Source: Morganella morganii
Lineage (GTDB): Bacteria; Pseudomonadota; Gammaproteobacteria; Enterobacterales; Enterobacteriaceae
NCBI RefSeq assembly: GCF_019242955.1
Contig: NZ_CP066129.1
Location: forward strand, 3,410,001 to 3,474,000
Direction: 5' to 3'
DNA: 64,000 bases
Shown here: positions 39,529 through 48,450 of the stretch, piece after piece
Position numbering within the stretch: the stretch's first letter is position 1
How the letters are laid out: every line of letters starts with the position of its first letter
Notes under the pieces: generated by a model
The model's input: the letters and a program-made list of their open reading frames with translations, nothing else
Databases searched by the model: none
What the model was told of the DNA's origin: nothing
Translations under genes and position numbers: made by a program

Positions 39529-40944
39529 GTGACAAAAGAGGCAACAATACAGGTACGCCACCCGAAAATGATGCTGAGCGTACTGATGGCCGGGACATTT
39601 ACCGGTCTGTTCGGGGAAACCGCATTAAATATGGCGCTCACCAATCTGATGAGCCAATTCTCTCTCTCCGCCGGTCAGGCGCAATGGCTGGTGACCGGTT
39701 ATCTGCTGACACTGGCGGTATTTGTGCCGGTATCAGCCTTTCTGGTGCGCTGGTTTAATACCAGAGTTCTGATCCTCACGGCGCTGTGCGTTTCACTCGC
39801 CGGTTGCCTGATTGCCGCACTATCACCCGGTTTTGTGGTGTTACTGCTCGGACGGGTTATCCAGGCTGTCGGTACCGGCGTGATATTGCCCGTGATGATG
39901 AGTGCGGCATTACTCATTTTCCCGGTCTATCAGCGCGGTATGGTGATGGGGATGGTGGGTATTGCGATCACGCTGGCACCCGCACTGGGGCCGACCATTT
40001 CCGGCTTTATTATCACCCTGTTCAGCTGGCATGCCATCTTTTGGCTCAGCGCGCTGGCCTACGCCGCGATTATTGTGCTCGCCCTGAAATCTATTGCGCC
40101 TATTGGTGAAATCACACGGCCGCGGATTGATATTACATCTCTCCTGCTCTCATCCGCCGGATTCAGCGGTCTCATCTACGGGCTGGCGATCCTGGCTGAA
40201 CACAGCCTGAGCGATCCTGCCGTCTGGGGCTCTCTGCTGGCCGGGGTGATCTGTCTGGGTCTTTTCGCCCGACGCCAGACACACATGTCCATGCCGATGA
40301 TCCACCCGGATGTTTTCCGTAATCCGCTGTTTATTATTGGTCTGCTCATGATGATCCTGAGCATGATGAGTGTGCTGTCTGCTGCGATTATCCTGCCGGT
40401 CTTCCTGAAAGATGTGCTGATGCTGAGTGCCGCAATGGCCGGGATTCTGCTGTTACCGGGCAATATTATCAATGTGGTGTTCTCACCGCTGATCGGCTTT
40501 CTGTATAACCGGTTTGATTCGCGTCCGTTTGTGGTCTGCGGCTCCCTGTTTATGCTGATGAGTGCGGCGTTGTTTCTGTATTCTGTCGGTGAAAATGCGC
40601 CGGTATGGCAGATTGTCGCCGCCTTTATGCTCCTGTGCCTGGGTGTCACCTGTGTGATCATGCCCGCGCAGACTACCGCGATGAGCGCTCTGCCCGCCCG
40701 GCTGTATGCGGACGGCTCTGCGGTCTGGAATACTTTTTATCAGGTGGCGGGAGCGGTCGGCACAGCATCAGCCATTACCCTGATGTCTTTTTACCGCGAT
40801 GCGGCATTGGCGCAACAGACAGCTACTGCTGCACTGGCTTCCGGTATCCACGCTGTGTTCTGGTTTATCCTTCTGCTCGGCCTGTTATCACTGGTTTTCG
40901 CCTTCTTCCTGAAAAAACCGCATCCGCACCATGATGCGACGTAA
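39529..40944 (+). CDS. MFS drug/proton antiporter, DHA2 family
   Basis: A 471-residue inner-membrane transporter with about 14 hydrophobic segments, the EmrB/LmrB type. The start is GTG with AGGAT upstream. Seen: NMALTNLMSQFSLSAGQAQWLVTGYLL after TM1, motif C-like GIAITLAPALGPTISGFI in TM5, and a His-rich tail (PHPHHDAT). Probably exports a toxic amphiphile. It is controlled by the divergent MarR regulator and followed by its own terminator, so it is monocistronic. No EmrA-like adaptor gene is present beside it, so it probably works alone across the inner membrane. Confidence 0.9.
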   Translation: MTKEATIQVRHPKMMLSVLMAGTFTGLFGETALNMALTNLMSQFSLSAGQAQWLVTGYLLTLAVFVPVSAFLVRWFNTRVLILTALCVSLAGCLIAALSPGFVVLLLGRVIQAVGTGVILPVMMSAALLIFPVYQRGMVMGMVGIAITLAPALGPTISGFIITLFSWHAIFWLSALAYAAIIVLALKSIAPIGEITRPRIDITSLLLSSAGFSGLIYGLAILAEHSLSDPAVWGSLLAGVICLGLFARRQTHMSMPMIHPDVFRNPLFIIGLLMMILSMMSVLSAAIILPVFLKDVLMLSAAMAGILLLPGNIINVVFSPLIGFLYNRFDSRPFVVCGSLFMLMSAALFLYSVGENAPVWQIVAAFMLLCLGVTCVIMPAQTTAMSALPARLYADGSAVWNTFYQVAGAVGTASAITLMSFYRDAALAQQTATAALASGIHAVFWFILLLGLLSLVFAFFLKKPHPHHDAT

Positions 40945-40964
40945 TCACCTGAACTCATTCTGAT

Positions 40965-40986
40965 GGCTGCTCCGGCAGCCTTTTTT
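40965..40986 (+). terminator. Terminator of the MFS gene
   Basis: GGCTGC-TCCG-GCAGCC followed by TTTTTT. Confidence 0.92.
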
Positions 40987-41049
40987 CATTATTTATCGCT
41001 ATTTATACCTGTTTATAACTGCCGTCATCAGCACACATACCATTCATGA

Positions 41050-41064
41050 CGGTAATAATTATCA
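41050..41064 (+). promoter_or_regulatory. Fur box upstream of the TonB receptor
   Basis: CGGTAAT-A-ATTATCA matches the 7-1-7 Fur consensus TGATAAT-N-ATTATCA at 12 of 14 positions. It ends 20 bases before the receptor ATG, so iron-replete Fur would block expression. Confidence 0.8.
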
Positions 41065-41083
41065 TTCAATGAGATATTGATTT

Positions 41084-43261
41084 ATGACTGCACATTACCG
41101 TACTTCCCTGTTCCGGCTCTCTCTCGCCGCTTTACTGGTTGCCGGCGTCTGCCATGCCGCTGAAGATGAAATCGTCGTCACCGCCGCGCCGCCTGCCATC
41201 AGCCCGCTGAGCAGTAACGGCACTTACCGCGCCACACACAGCGACAGCGCCACCAAAACCGCCACACCGCTGAACAAAGTCCCGTCCTCTGTTTCGGTAG
41301 TCAGTGAAGAGGAAATCACCGCCCGCAATCCCGCCACTCTGAAACAGGCACTGGGATATACCCCCGGCGTGGTGACCGGTACGTCCGGCAGCTCGTCCGT
41401 TTTCGACAGTGTCATGATGCGCGGCTTCCATAATGTCAGCCAGAATATTTACCTTGATGGTCTGAAAGTTCAGGGGGATATGTATGCGGAGAGCCGGATG
41501 CTGCCGGAATTTATGCAGCGGATTGATGTGCTGAAAGGCCCGGCGTCGGTGCTTTACGGACAATCCAACCCGGGCGGCGTCGTTACCATGACATCCAAAC
41601 GCCCGCAGATGACCCCGCTGCGGGAAATCCGCTTACAGGGAGGGAATCACCATCTGTGGCAGACCGGGTTTGATCTCAGCGATGCCCTGAATGATGAGGA
41701 AACGCAGGCGTACCGCCTGACCGGAACACTGCATGATCAGCATCAGCAGCAACAGGGAGAGCGGGAACGGTATTACGCCTTACAGGGTTCTTATCTCTGG
41801 CAGCCGGACGAAGCAACATCCCTGCTGCTTACCGCTCAGGCCATGAATGCCCCGCGCAACGGCTATTACGGCTGGCTGCCGCGGGAGGGGACAGTTGACA
41901 GCGGTGCCACCGGGAAATTACCCGTTGGTTTTAATGAAGGTGAACCGGGCTATAACCGCTTTGAACGGCAGCAGCGGCTGATCGGCTGGCAGTTTGATCA
42001 TACATTCAATGATAACTGGTCGCTGCATCAGGGATTGCGTTATCAGCACATCAGCACTAACTGGCGCACCATTTACGGCAGCGGATTATGCAGCAGCAAT
42101 CCGGCGGCCTGTTACGGCGTATCACCGCAAAATCTCTCCTCTTCCCTTGCCCGCAGCCATATCCGTAATGACGAACGTCTGTCCGGCCTGGTGACCGACA
42201 CTCATGTCATTCACAATACCGGCGGCCACGGCTGGCATAATACCCTGATGGCTGGTGTGGATTACTCACAGCTTCGCAACCGGATGACCAATGAGATGGG
42301 TGTTGCCGCACCGCTGGATCTGCGATCCCCGCAATACGGTAATCTGACCGTGTTACCGCTGGCAGACAGCGGCACGGTGAATAAAAATCATCAGACCGGG
42401 ATTTATGCCCAGGATCAGTTTTTCCTGGATGACTGGACATTCACCCTCGGCGGCCGCTATGACGAAAATACCAGTAAATCCCGCAGCCACGATAACCTCA
42501 GCGGCACAGACAGCACGCATCACCAGACAGACAGGGAATTTACCTGGCGCGGTGGTGTGAACTATCAGTTGCCTTATGGTTTCTCCCCGTATTTCAGCTA
42601 CAGTGAATCCTTTGAGCCGAGCACTGCGGCTACTGTCAGCGGAAAACCGCTGTCACCGTCACGCGGAAAACAATATGAGGCCGGACTAAAATACTTACCG
42701 GATAATGCTGCGCTGTCTGCCACACTCGCCGTGTATGAGCTGACCAAAGACAATAACCTGCACCGTGATCCTCTGAATCCGTTTTTCAGTGTTCAGGGCG
42801 GGAAAATCCGTTCACGGGGAATTGAGCTGGAAACCAAAGCGGCACTGACCTACAACTGGAACCTGATTGCCGGCTATGCCTATACCGATACCCGTTTCCG
42901 TCAGCAACAGGAGAATGCCAATCATCACCCCGCGATGGTACCGGCGCACACCGCTTCATTATGGACGGATTATACCTTTGACAGTACTCCGCTCAGCGGC
43001 CTGACTATCGGCGGCGGCGTGCGTTATAACGGTAAAACACAAGGGGATGATGCCAACAGCTTCACCGTTCCGGCTTATACCGTGGCGGATATGATGCTGA
43101 GCTACCGGCTTGATAACCTCCCTGCTCTTGAGGATGCGGAAATCGCGCTGAATATCAATAATCTGTTCGATAAACATTATGTCTCCGCCTGCTTTACCGA
43201 TGCGGCATGCAGCTGGGGCAATGATCGTCAGATAACCACCACACTGACGCTTCACTGGTAA
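41084..43261 (+). CDS. TonB-dependent siderophore receptor (FhuA/FoxA-like)
   Basis: Outer-membrane receptor of 725 residues. Signal peptide ends near VCHAA (about 26), TonB box DEIVVTA follows directly, then the plug (about 60-180, with LKQALGYTPGVV, MMRGFHNVSQNIYLDGL and VLYGQSNPGGVVTMTSKRP) and a 22-strand barrel ending in ...TLTLHW. The last extracellular loop has the Cys pair in SACFTDAACSWGNDRQ, which resembles the end of ferrichrome receptor FhuA, so a hydroxamate siderophore is the likely ligand. No uptake or biosynthesis genes adjoin. A Fur box precedes it. Confidence 0.92.
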   Translation: MTAHYRTSLFRLSLAALLVAGVCHAAEDEIVVTAAPPAISPLSSNGTYRATHSDSATKTATPLNKVPSSVSVVSEEEITARNPATLKQALGYTPGVVTGTSGSSSVFDSVMMRGFHNVSQNIYLDGLKVQGDMYAESRMLPEFMQRIDVLKGPASVLYGQSNPGGVVTMTSKRPQMTPLREIRLQGGNHHLWQTGFDLSDALNDEETQAYRLTGTLHDQHQQQQGERERYYALQGSYLWQPDEATSLLLTAQAMNAPRNGYYGWLPREGTVDSGATGKLPVGFNEGEPGYNRFERQQRLIGWQFDHTFNDNWSLHQGLRYQHISTNWRTIYGSGLCSSNPAACYGVSPQNLSSSLARSHIRNDERLSGLVTDTHVIHNTGGHGWHNTLMAGVDYSQLRNRMTNEMGVAAPLDLRSPQYGNLTVLPLADSGTVNKNHQTGIYAQDQFFLDDWTFTLGGRYDENTSKSRSHDNLSGTDSTHHQTDREFTWRGGVNYQLPYGFSPYFSYSESFEPSTAATVSGKPLSPSRGKQYEAGLKYLPDNAALSATLAVYELTKDNNLHRDPLNPFFSVQGGKIRSRGIELETKAALTYNWNLIAGYAYTDTRFRQQQENANHHPAMVPAHTASLWTDYTFDSTPLSGLTIGGGVRYNGKTQGDDANSFTVPAYTVADMMLSYRLDNLPALEDAEIALNINNLFDKHYVSACFTDAACSWGNDRQITTTLTLHW

Positions 43262-43267
43262 CAGGCA

Positions 43268-43302
43268 TAAAAAAGGGGATTCCGTATGACACCGGAATCC
43301 CC
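43268..43302 (-). terminator. Terminator of the amidohydrolase gene
   Basis: GGGGATTCCG and CGGAATCCCC form a 10-bp stem; on the minus strand it is followed by TTTTTTATG. It may also stop the receptor transcript. Confidence 0.85.
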
Positions 43303-43354
43303 GAAAAGGCGGGATCACTAAGAGAGACCGCTGCCCGCCGCAGCGTACTGCGTA

Positions 43355-44827
43355 TCAGGACTGTTTCATTGCCTGTACAAAAAATTCATCACTGTAAGCC
43401 TGTGCGAAATGGAAGGATGCCATCCGCTCAGCCAGACGGAAGAAGGCTTCCACTTCCTGTGCATTCAGGATTTTCCGGTCACGGATACGGGTTTCCAGCT
43501 CAGCCAGAGCGTTATGGGATAAGCGGGTCACCTCAGGAAGATCAAATCCGGTTAAGACACCGTTTTGTTTGCGGATCACACCATCGGCTAATACGGTATC
43601 GACATCACCGGCGTGCGTCATCTGTACCACGCTGCCTGCTGCATGCACCGGTGCCACAAAACCATCCCGGTGGCGGATAATAATGATGTCTGCTTTTTTC
43701 CCGGCCACCAGGGAGCCAATCTCGTTTTCCAGCCCCAGTACCTGTGCCGCACCAAGCGTTGCCCAGTGCAGGGCTTCACGGATTGTCGGGGTAATTTCAA
43801 ACGGCATGGTATCGCGCTGGTGTACTTTCTCATTCGCCAGTGCCCGCTCGATTTGCAGTGCCATATTCATCTGAGTGAACAGGTCATCCGTTGTCACACC
43901 GATGAAATCCGTACCCAGCGCAAACGGAATACCAAACTCCGCACACGGCTGATAAGGCAGGAAACCCATCCCCATCTGCAACTCACTGGACGGCGTACTC
44001 GCCACATGACCGCCGCTTTTGGCGATCAGTTTCCAGTCTTCGCCGGTCAGCCCGTTACTGTGGGCGTGGATATGCCCCGGCAGTAATAAGCCGTGATCAT
44101 CCAGTTCACGCAGGCCGCGCAGCAGAACCGAGGTTTTGGCGGCACCTGTATGGGAAGCGTGCTTCAGACCGAGTTTATCCGCCAGACGGATTTGTTTTGC
44201 CGATTCGGCAAACGGTACAGTACCGGGATCAGAAATCAGCATACCGGCAGACAGGCGATCCTGATCGCGGAACAGAGTTTCTGAAATCTCGCGGGCGCAA
44301 TCACGCCGTTCATCCATGGACGCAAATCCGGCAGGTTTAAAATCATACACCTGCATACCGTAACCGTAGACACCGCGGATACCACTGGCTTTCATTGCCG
44401 CAACCGCATTAGCGGCATGTTCCGGTGAATTGACACAGTCATTCACCTCATAAACGGTGGTTGTACCGGCGTTCAGGGCGCTGATATTACCGTTCAGGAC
44501 AGCGGCATACATATTATCTGCTGTCATCATTGCGCCGAATGCATGGAACGTATTGATAAGAAATGCCGGTAACGACTCTTCCGCTGAAACACCGCGGAAC
44601 AGTGCCATCCAGTTATGGCGGTGAGCATCGATCATGCCGGGAGTAACAATAGCCCCTTGTGCATCAATGACCTGCGCATCGGTATGATGATCAAATGCCT
44701 GTATATCCGCGCTGATTGCGCTGATCCGGTTGCCCTCGATCAGTATCGCGCCGTTGATAATATCGCCGGTGGCCTCATCCATAGTGATGATTGTGCCGCC
44801 ACGAATAATTTTTTTATTATTTTCCAT
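43355..44827 (-). CDS. Metal-dependent amidohydrolase (ATZ/TRZ-like)
   Basis: A 490-residue member of the amidohydrolase superfamily, the cytosine deaminase/chlorohydrolase branch. Seen: N-terminal and C-terminal beta-sandwich parts (KIIRGGTIITMDEATGDIINGAILIEGN; GKKADIIII), TIM-barrel metal ligands H69-x-H71 (DAHRHNW), H223 or H226 (KHASHTG), H252/H254/H256 (GHIHAHSNG) and D307 (LGTDFIG). The usual H-x-x-E catalytic Glu is not seen; HTG stands in its place. Substrate therefore uncertain: a deaminase or dechlorinase-like hydrolase of a ring compound. Its promoter carries a TetR-type palindrome, but no regulator gene adjoins. Confidence 0.85.
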   Translation of the reverse strand: MENNKKIIRGGTIITMDEATGDIINGAILIEGNRISAISADIQAFDHHTDAQVIDAQGAIVTPGMIDAHRHNWMALFRGVSAEESLPAFLINTFHAFGAMMTADNMYAAVLNGNISALNAGTTTVYEVNDCVNSPEHAANAVAAMKASGIRGVYGYGMQVYDFKPAGFASMDERRDCAREISETLFRDQDRLSAGMLISDPGTVPFAESAKQIRLADKLGLKHASHTGAAKTSVLLRGLRELDDHGLLLPGHIHAHSNGLTGEDWKLIAKSGGHVASTPSSELQMGMGFLPYQPCAEFGIPFALGTDFIGVTTDDLFTQMNMALQIERALANEKVHQRDTMPFEITPTIREALHWATLGAAQVLGLENEIGSLVAGKKADIIIIRHRDGFVAPVHAAGSVVQMTHAGDVDTVLADGVIRKQNGVLTGFDLPEVTRLSHNALAELETRIRDRKILNAQEVEAFFRLAERMASFHFAQAYSDEFFVQAMKQS

Positions 44828-44848
44828 TCTGGCCTCTCTGGTTGATTT

Positions 44849-44877
44849 TTAAAAGTGTACTGAACAGTACATTACAA
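44849..44877 (-). promoter_or_regulatory. Amidohydrolase promoter with embedded operator
   Basis: On the minus strand TTGTAA (44877-44872), a 17-bp spacer and TTTTAA (44854-44849). The spacer is almost exactly the palindrome TGTACTG-TT-CAGTACA (44871-44856), perfect 7-bp arms, typical of TetR-family operators. A bound repressor would sit between -35 and -10. Confidence 0.6.
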
Positions 44878-45229
44878 TCTGATTATAAAATCAACCTGTA
44901 AATCGGCAGCATAAAATGCATGTCATTTCCCGGGGCTGAAGTCCGTTAATTCTCTCCGGCGACATAAAAAAGAAAATAATTCTTATTTTTCAGCAAAATA
45001 TCCCATGATTTCTGACAGAGAAAAAATGAGAAACTCATACGTTTTTTACTCATTTTTTATGTCTTCATCAAACAAAAAATCAGCACAAAACATCAATAAC
45101 ACACAAAATAAAGGTCTTAAGCACCGTAAAAATGACTGTCAAAGGACGAAAAAGTATAAAAAATTACAATAATTCTTTGTTATTTATATTGTTATTACCT
45201 AACGCTGATAAATAAATTTCATTTATTGA
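44878..45229. other. A/T-rich divergent region, amidohydrolase / chemoreceptor
   Basis: About 350 bp of strongly A/T-rich sequence with T-runs and no credible reading frame. It separates the amidohydrolase promoter from the sigma-28 promoter of the chemoreceptor. I see no further operator in it. Confidence 0.55.
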
Positions 45230-45256
45230 TAAAGTTTTCCATATCATTTCCGATAA
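45230..45256 (+). promoter_or_regulatory. Flagellar sigma-28 (FliA) promoter
   Basis: TAAAGTTT (45230-45237), exactly 11 bases, then TCCGATAA (45249-45256), against the consensus TAAAGTTT-N11-GCCGATAA: 15 of 16 matches. It lies 30 bp before the chemoreceptor start. Confidence 0.92.
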
Positions 45257-45286
45257 CCAGTCATTTACTGAGTATCCGGGGGAATT

Positions 45287-46846
45287 ATGTTTCTGCGCAG
45301 CATTAAAATCAGTACGAAACTTTTTATGGCTTTCAGCTTTTCTATTCTGCTGATGATTATCAGCGCCACACTGTCTGTTATCAGTCTGAACAAAGCCGAT
45401 GACGGTATCCGCGATATCCTTGACAACGATTATCCCGTTACAGTCAAAGCAAACTTACTGATTGATTATTTTCATGATTTTGTCGGTATTCAACAGCTCC
45501 TTCTGCTGGACGACAAAAATCCGCAACTTCGTCAGATGGCCGCAGGTGCCTCTGAAACCAGCAAAAAAATCACCCTCATTCTGGATGAATTTAATGAAAC
45601 GCTGACCGATGATGCGTCTCAGACTATCCTGAAAGAAATCAGCTCTGTCCGTCAGCAGTACCTCACCTCGCAGCGCCGCATGGTACAGTTTTCTCAAAAT
45701 GGTGATGAAGCCGCTGCAATCAATGAGATGGTGAATACCACTTCCGGTATTCAGAGCGCTTACCGCGACAATGTGATGAAACTGATTGCCATTCAGGATG
45801 AGCATATGAAAGAAGCGGGACACGAGGTGGAAAGTAATTTTAAAACTAACCGTCTCCTGCTGATCACCCTGACTATCATCAGTGCTATCGTCAGTGCCGT
45901 ACTGGCACGGATTATTGTGCTCAGTATTACCCGTCCGCTGGATAAAGCTGTCAGCATTGCCCGTGCCATTGCACAGGGTGATCTGACACAGAAGATAAAT
46001 ATCACGCATCATGATGAAACCGGGGTACTGCTTAATGCGCTGGCCGAAATGCAGGGACATTTGCAGGATATCGTGACAGAGATGAAAAACGGTGCGGTAA
46101 GCCTGTCTGCCACCGCAGAACAGATTGTCGCCGGTAACCAGAATCTGGCTGCCCGTACGGAAGAGCAGGCCGCATCTGTGGAAGAAACCGCCGCCTCAAT
46201 GGAGCAGATCACCGCGACGGTGAAAAATACGGCGGCGAACACCCTCAAAGCAACCACGCTGTCGGCAGATACTGCCGGGGTGGTAAAACATAATGGCGAC
46301 ATGATGGAGCAGGTGACTGATAAGATCCGCACTATCAACACCACAGCCACCCGGATGTCAGATATTATCAATCTGATTGACTCAATCGCATTCCAGACTA
46401 ACATTCTGGCACTGAATGCCGCCGTGGAAGCGGCCAGAGCAGGAGAGCACGGGCGCGGTTTTGCTGTGGTCGCCGGCGAAGTCCGTCTGCTGGCGCAGCG
46501 CAGTGCCGATTCTGCCAGTGAGATCCGCACACTGATTGAAAACTCTGCCGGTCAGACCCGCGAGGGATTACAGCTGGTGGAGGAAGCCGCTGAATCACTG
46601 CGCGGCATTATCAGCAATGTCAGCCAGATGGATGATTTACTGCATGAAATCGGCCATGCCAGCCATGAGCAGACTGACGGTATCACCCAGATAAACAGCG
46701 CTATCGGACTGATCGATTCCGCCACCCAGCAGAATGCCACGCTGGTGGAACAATCTGTTGCTGCGGCGTCCTCTCTGAATGAGCAGGCCGGCACACTGAA
46801 TGAAATGGTCGGTGTCTTTCAGCTGACCGGCAGCCCTGCTTCCTGA
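45287..46846 (+). CDS. Methyl-accepting chemotaxis protein
   Basis: Transmembrane chemoreceptor of 519 residues: TM1 (about 11-31), periplasmic four-helix-bundle ligand domain (about 32-190), TM2 (about 191-213), HAMP (about 214-266, [18 protein letters not shown]) and the cytoplasmic signalling domain. The hairpin tip is [37 protein letters not shown]. Methylation regions are in [18 protein letters not shown] and the C-terminal helix. It has no C-terminal NWETF-type CheR tether, so it is probably a minor receptor helped by others. Class 3 flagellar expression is indicated by the sigma-28 promoter. Ligand unknown. Confidence 0.95.
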   Translation: MFLRSIKISTKLFMAFSFSILLMIISATLSVISLNKADDGIRDILDNDYPVTVKANLLIDYFHDFVGIQQLLLLDDKNPQLRQMAAGASETSKKITLILDEFNETLTDDASQTILKEISSVRQQYLTSQRRMVQFSQNGDEAAAINEMVNTTSGIQSAYRDNVMKLIAIQDEHMKEAGHEVESNFKTNRLLLITLTIISAIVSAVLARIIVLSITRPLDKAVSIARAIAQGDLTQKINITHHDETGVLLNALAEMQGHLQDIVTEMKNGAVSLSATAEQIVAGNQNLAARTEEQAASVEETAASMEQITATVKNTAANTLKATTLSADTAGVVKHNGDMMEQVTDKIRTINTTATRMSDIINLIDSIAFQTNILALNAAVEAARAGEHGRGFAVVAGEVRLLAQRSADSASEIRTLIENSAGQTREGLQLVEEAAESLRGIISNVSQMDDLLHEIGHASHEQTDGITQINSAIGLIDSATQQNATLVEQSVAAASSLNEQAGTLNEMVGVFQLTGSPAS

Positions 46847-46866
46847 TCATCATCAGGATACGGCAG

Positions 46867-46890
46867 ATAACGGGCAAAATTGCCCGTTAT
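46867..46890. terminator. Hairpin between the convergent chemoreceptor and dcuB genes
   Basis: ATAACGGGCAA-AA-TTGCCCGTTAT, a perfect 11-bp stem with a 2-nt minimum loop. It is symmetric, so it may serve both genes, but it lacks a U-tract. Confidence 0.55.
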
Positions 46891-46910
46891 CGCTGTACTG
46901 TCCGGTAGTA

Positions 46911-48251
46911 TCAGAGAAAACCGTACATGGCGGAAAAAACCCAGCCAAATACGCAGGAAACCCCGACCCCAATCAGTCCCGGTGCAATAAAGCTGTGGTT
47001 AATCACAAAACGGCCGATTTTGGTGGTACCTGAACGGTCAAACTGGATCGCAGCCAGATCACTCGGATAGGTCGGCAGAATGTAATACCCGTAACAGGCC
47101 GGTGCTGATGCCACGATATAAGCCGGATTCACCCCGATAGCCAGCGCCAGCGGAACCACTGCCGCCAGAGCGGCGGCCTGAGAATTGACAAATTTGGACA
47201 CCAGCAGCAGAACCACGGCATAAGCCCACGGATACTCTTTGACCAGTGATCCCAGCACACTCTCAATCTGCTCAAGGTGAGCACCGAACATCGTTTCCGC
47301 CATCCATGCGATACCGTAAACGGCCACTATCGCAATCATACCCGAGCGGAACACTTCATTTTTCGAAATGGATGCAGGTTTGGTATCCGTAAAGATGATA
47401 ATCAGCGCACCGGCCAGCAGCATAAAGATCTGAATCACCAAAACCATCGACAGCGGTTTTCCGTCAAAGACCGGCCGCAGCCACGGAAATGCTCCCAGAG
47501 ATGCCACAACCGCAATCGAAGCCAGAAAGATCCACATCGCCAGCCAGTTACTGGCGGGTAATTTTTTATTGAGCAGCGTGGCTGTATCGCCGTAGACATA
47601 TTCGCGGTTTTCCGGTTTTGAGATAAACGACTGAAACTCAGTATCCTTATCCAGATCTTTTCCGCGGTACCAGCTGAATATCCCGATACACAGTATCCCG
47701 ATCAGGGTGGACGGAATGGTGATCGCCAGCAGGTCAACAAATCCCAGATGCTTGCCGTTTAAGGTCACATCCCCCAGCATCGCGACCAGGGAGACCACCG
47801 CAACAGACACCGGGCTGGCAATTATCCCCATCTGGGAGCCTATTGTACTGGCCGCCATCGGCCTTTCGGGACGGATATTATTTTTAATCGCAACATCATA
47901 AATGATAGGTAAGATGGTATAGACGACATGCCCTGTACCGCACAGGATAGTCAGCAGACAGGTTACAAACGGTGCCACTATCGAAACATATTTCGGGTTA
48001 CGCCGCAGCAGACGCTCTGCTATCTGCAGCATCACATCCAGTCCTCCGGATGCCTGCAGGGTCGCTGATGCCGCCACGACCGCAATAATCACCAGCATAA
48101 CATCCACCGGTGGTTTTCCCGGCTTCAGATGGAAAACAAAAACCAGCAGTACCAGGCCAATACCGCCCAGTAACCCCAGGGCAATGCCCCCTTTCCGCGC
48201 CCCGTAAAATAAACAGATCAATACCACGACAAGCTGGATAACAAAATCCAT
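46911..48251 (-). CDS. dcuB: Anaerobic C4-dicarboxylate transporter DcuB
   Basis: Inner-membrane antiporter exchanging external fumarate, malate or aspartate for succinate during fumarate respiration. It has 446 residues, the E. coli DcuB length. Seen: [18 protein letters not shown] at the N terminus, [41 protein letters not shown]-type core, [19 protein letters not shown], and [22 protein letters not shown] near the end. AAGGAG precedes the ATG. In E. coli fumB adjoins; here it does not. It probably needs FNR and DcuSR for expression. Confidence 0.95.
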   Translation of the reverse strand: MDFVIQLVVVLICLFYGARKGGIALGLLGGIGLVLLVFVFHLKPGKPPVDVMLVIIAVVAASATLQASGGLDVMLQIAERLLRRNPKYVSIVAPFVTCLLTILCGTGHVVYTILPIIYDVAIKNNIRPERPMAASTIGSQMGIIASPVSVAVVSLVAMLGDVTLNGKHLGFVDLLAITIPSTLIGILCIGIFSWYRGKDLDKDTEFQSFISKPENREYVYGDTATLLNKKLPASNWLAMWIFLASIAVVASLGAFPWLRPVFDGKPLSMVLVIQIFMLLAGALIIIFTDTKPASISKNEVFRSGMIAIVAVYGIAWMAETMFGAHLEQIESVLGSLVKEYPWAYAVVLLLVSKFVNSQAAALAAVVPLALAIGVNPAYIVASAPACYGYYILPTYPSDLAAIQFDRSGTTKIGRFVINHSFIAPGLIGVGVSCVFGWVFSAMYGFL

Positions 48252-48304
48252 AACTAACTCCTTTTAGATACTTAAAAATCCGTTGGTCTGTATCACCTGG
48301 CTTC

Positions 48305-48346
48305 ACTATAAAGCGCACAAAATAACAATTTTTTGATGTAAACGAT
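48305..48346 (-). promoter_or_regulatory. Possible FNR-dependent dcuB promoter
   Basis: Minus-strand -10 candidate TATAGT (48310-48305). A perfect FNR half-site (TTGAT on the plus strand, 48333-48337) is centred so that the full site would lie near -41.5 of the expected start. The second half-site is degenerate (ACGAT), so this is tentative. Confidence 0.3.
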
Positions 48347-48392
48347 AAAAATTGCCGGAAAACAAAACAGTTTTTCTATAACAGTGACGGGG

Positions 48393-48428
48393 CACAAAAA
48401 AGAAGGGGACTATGTAAACATAATCCCC
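48393..48428 (-). terminator. Terminator of the trimeric autotransporter gene
   Basis: On the minus strand GGGGATTATG-TTTA-CATAGTCCCC followed by TTCTTTTTTG. Confidence 0.88.
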
Positions 48429-48450
48429 CTCGTTATTTATCCGCAGGTAA

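Noticed and set aside
39529-43261. MFS pump as siderophore exporter paired with the TonB receptor
   Set aside because: The pump has its own MarR control and terminator, and the Fur box lies after it; nothing links the two beyond proximity.
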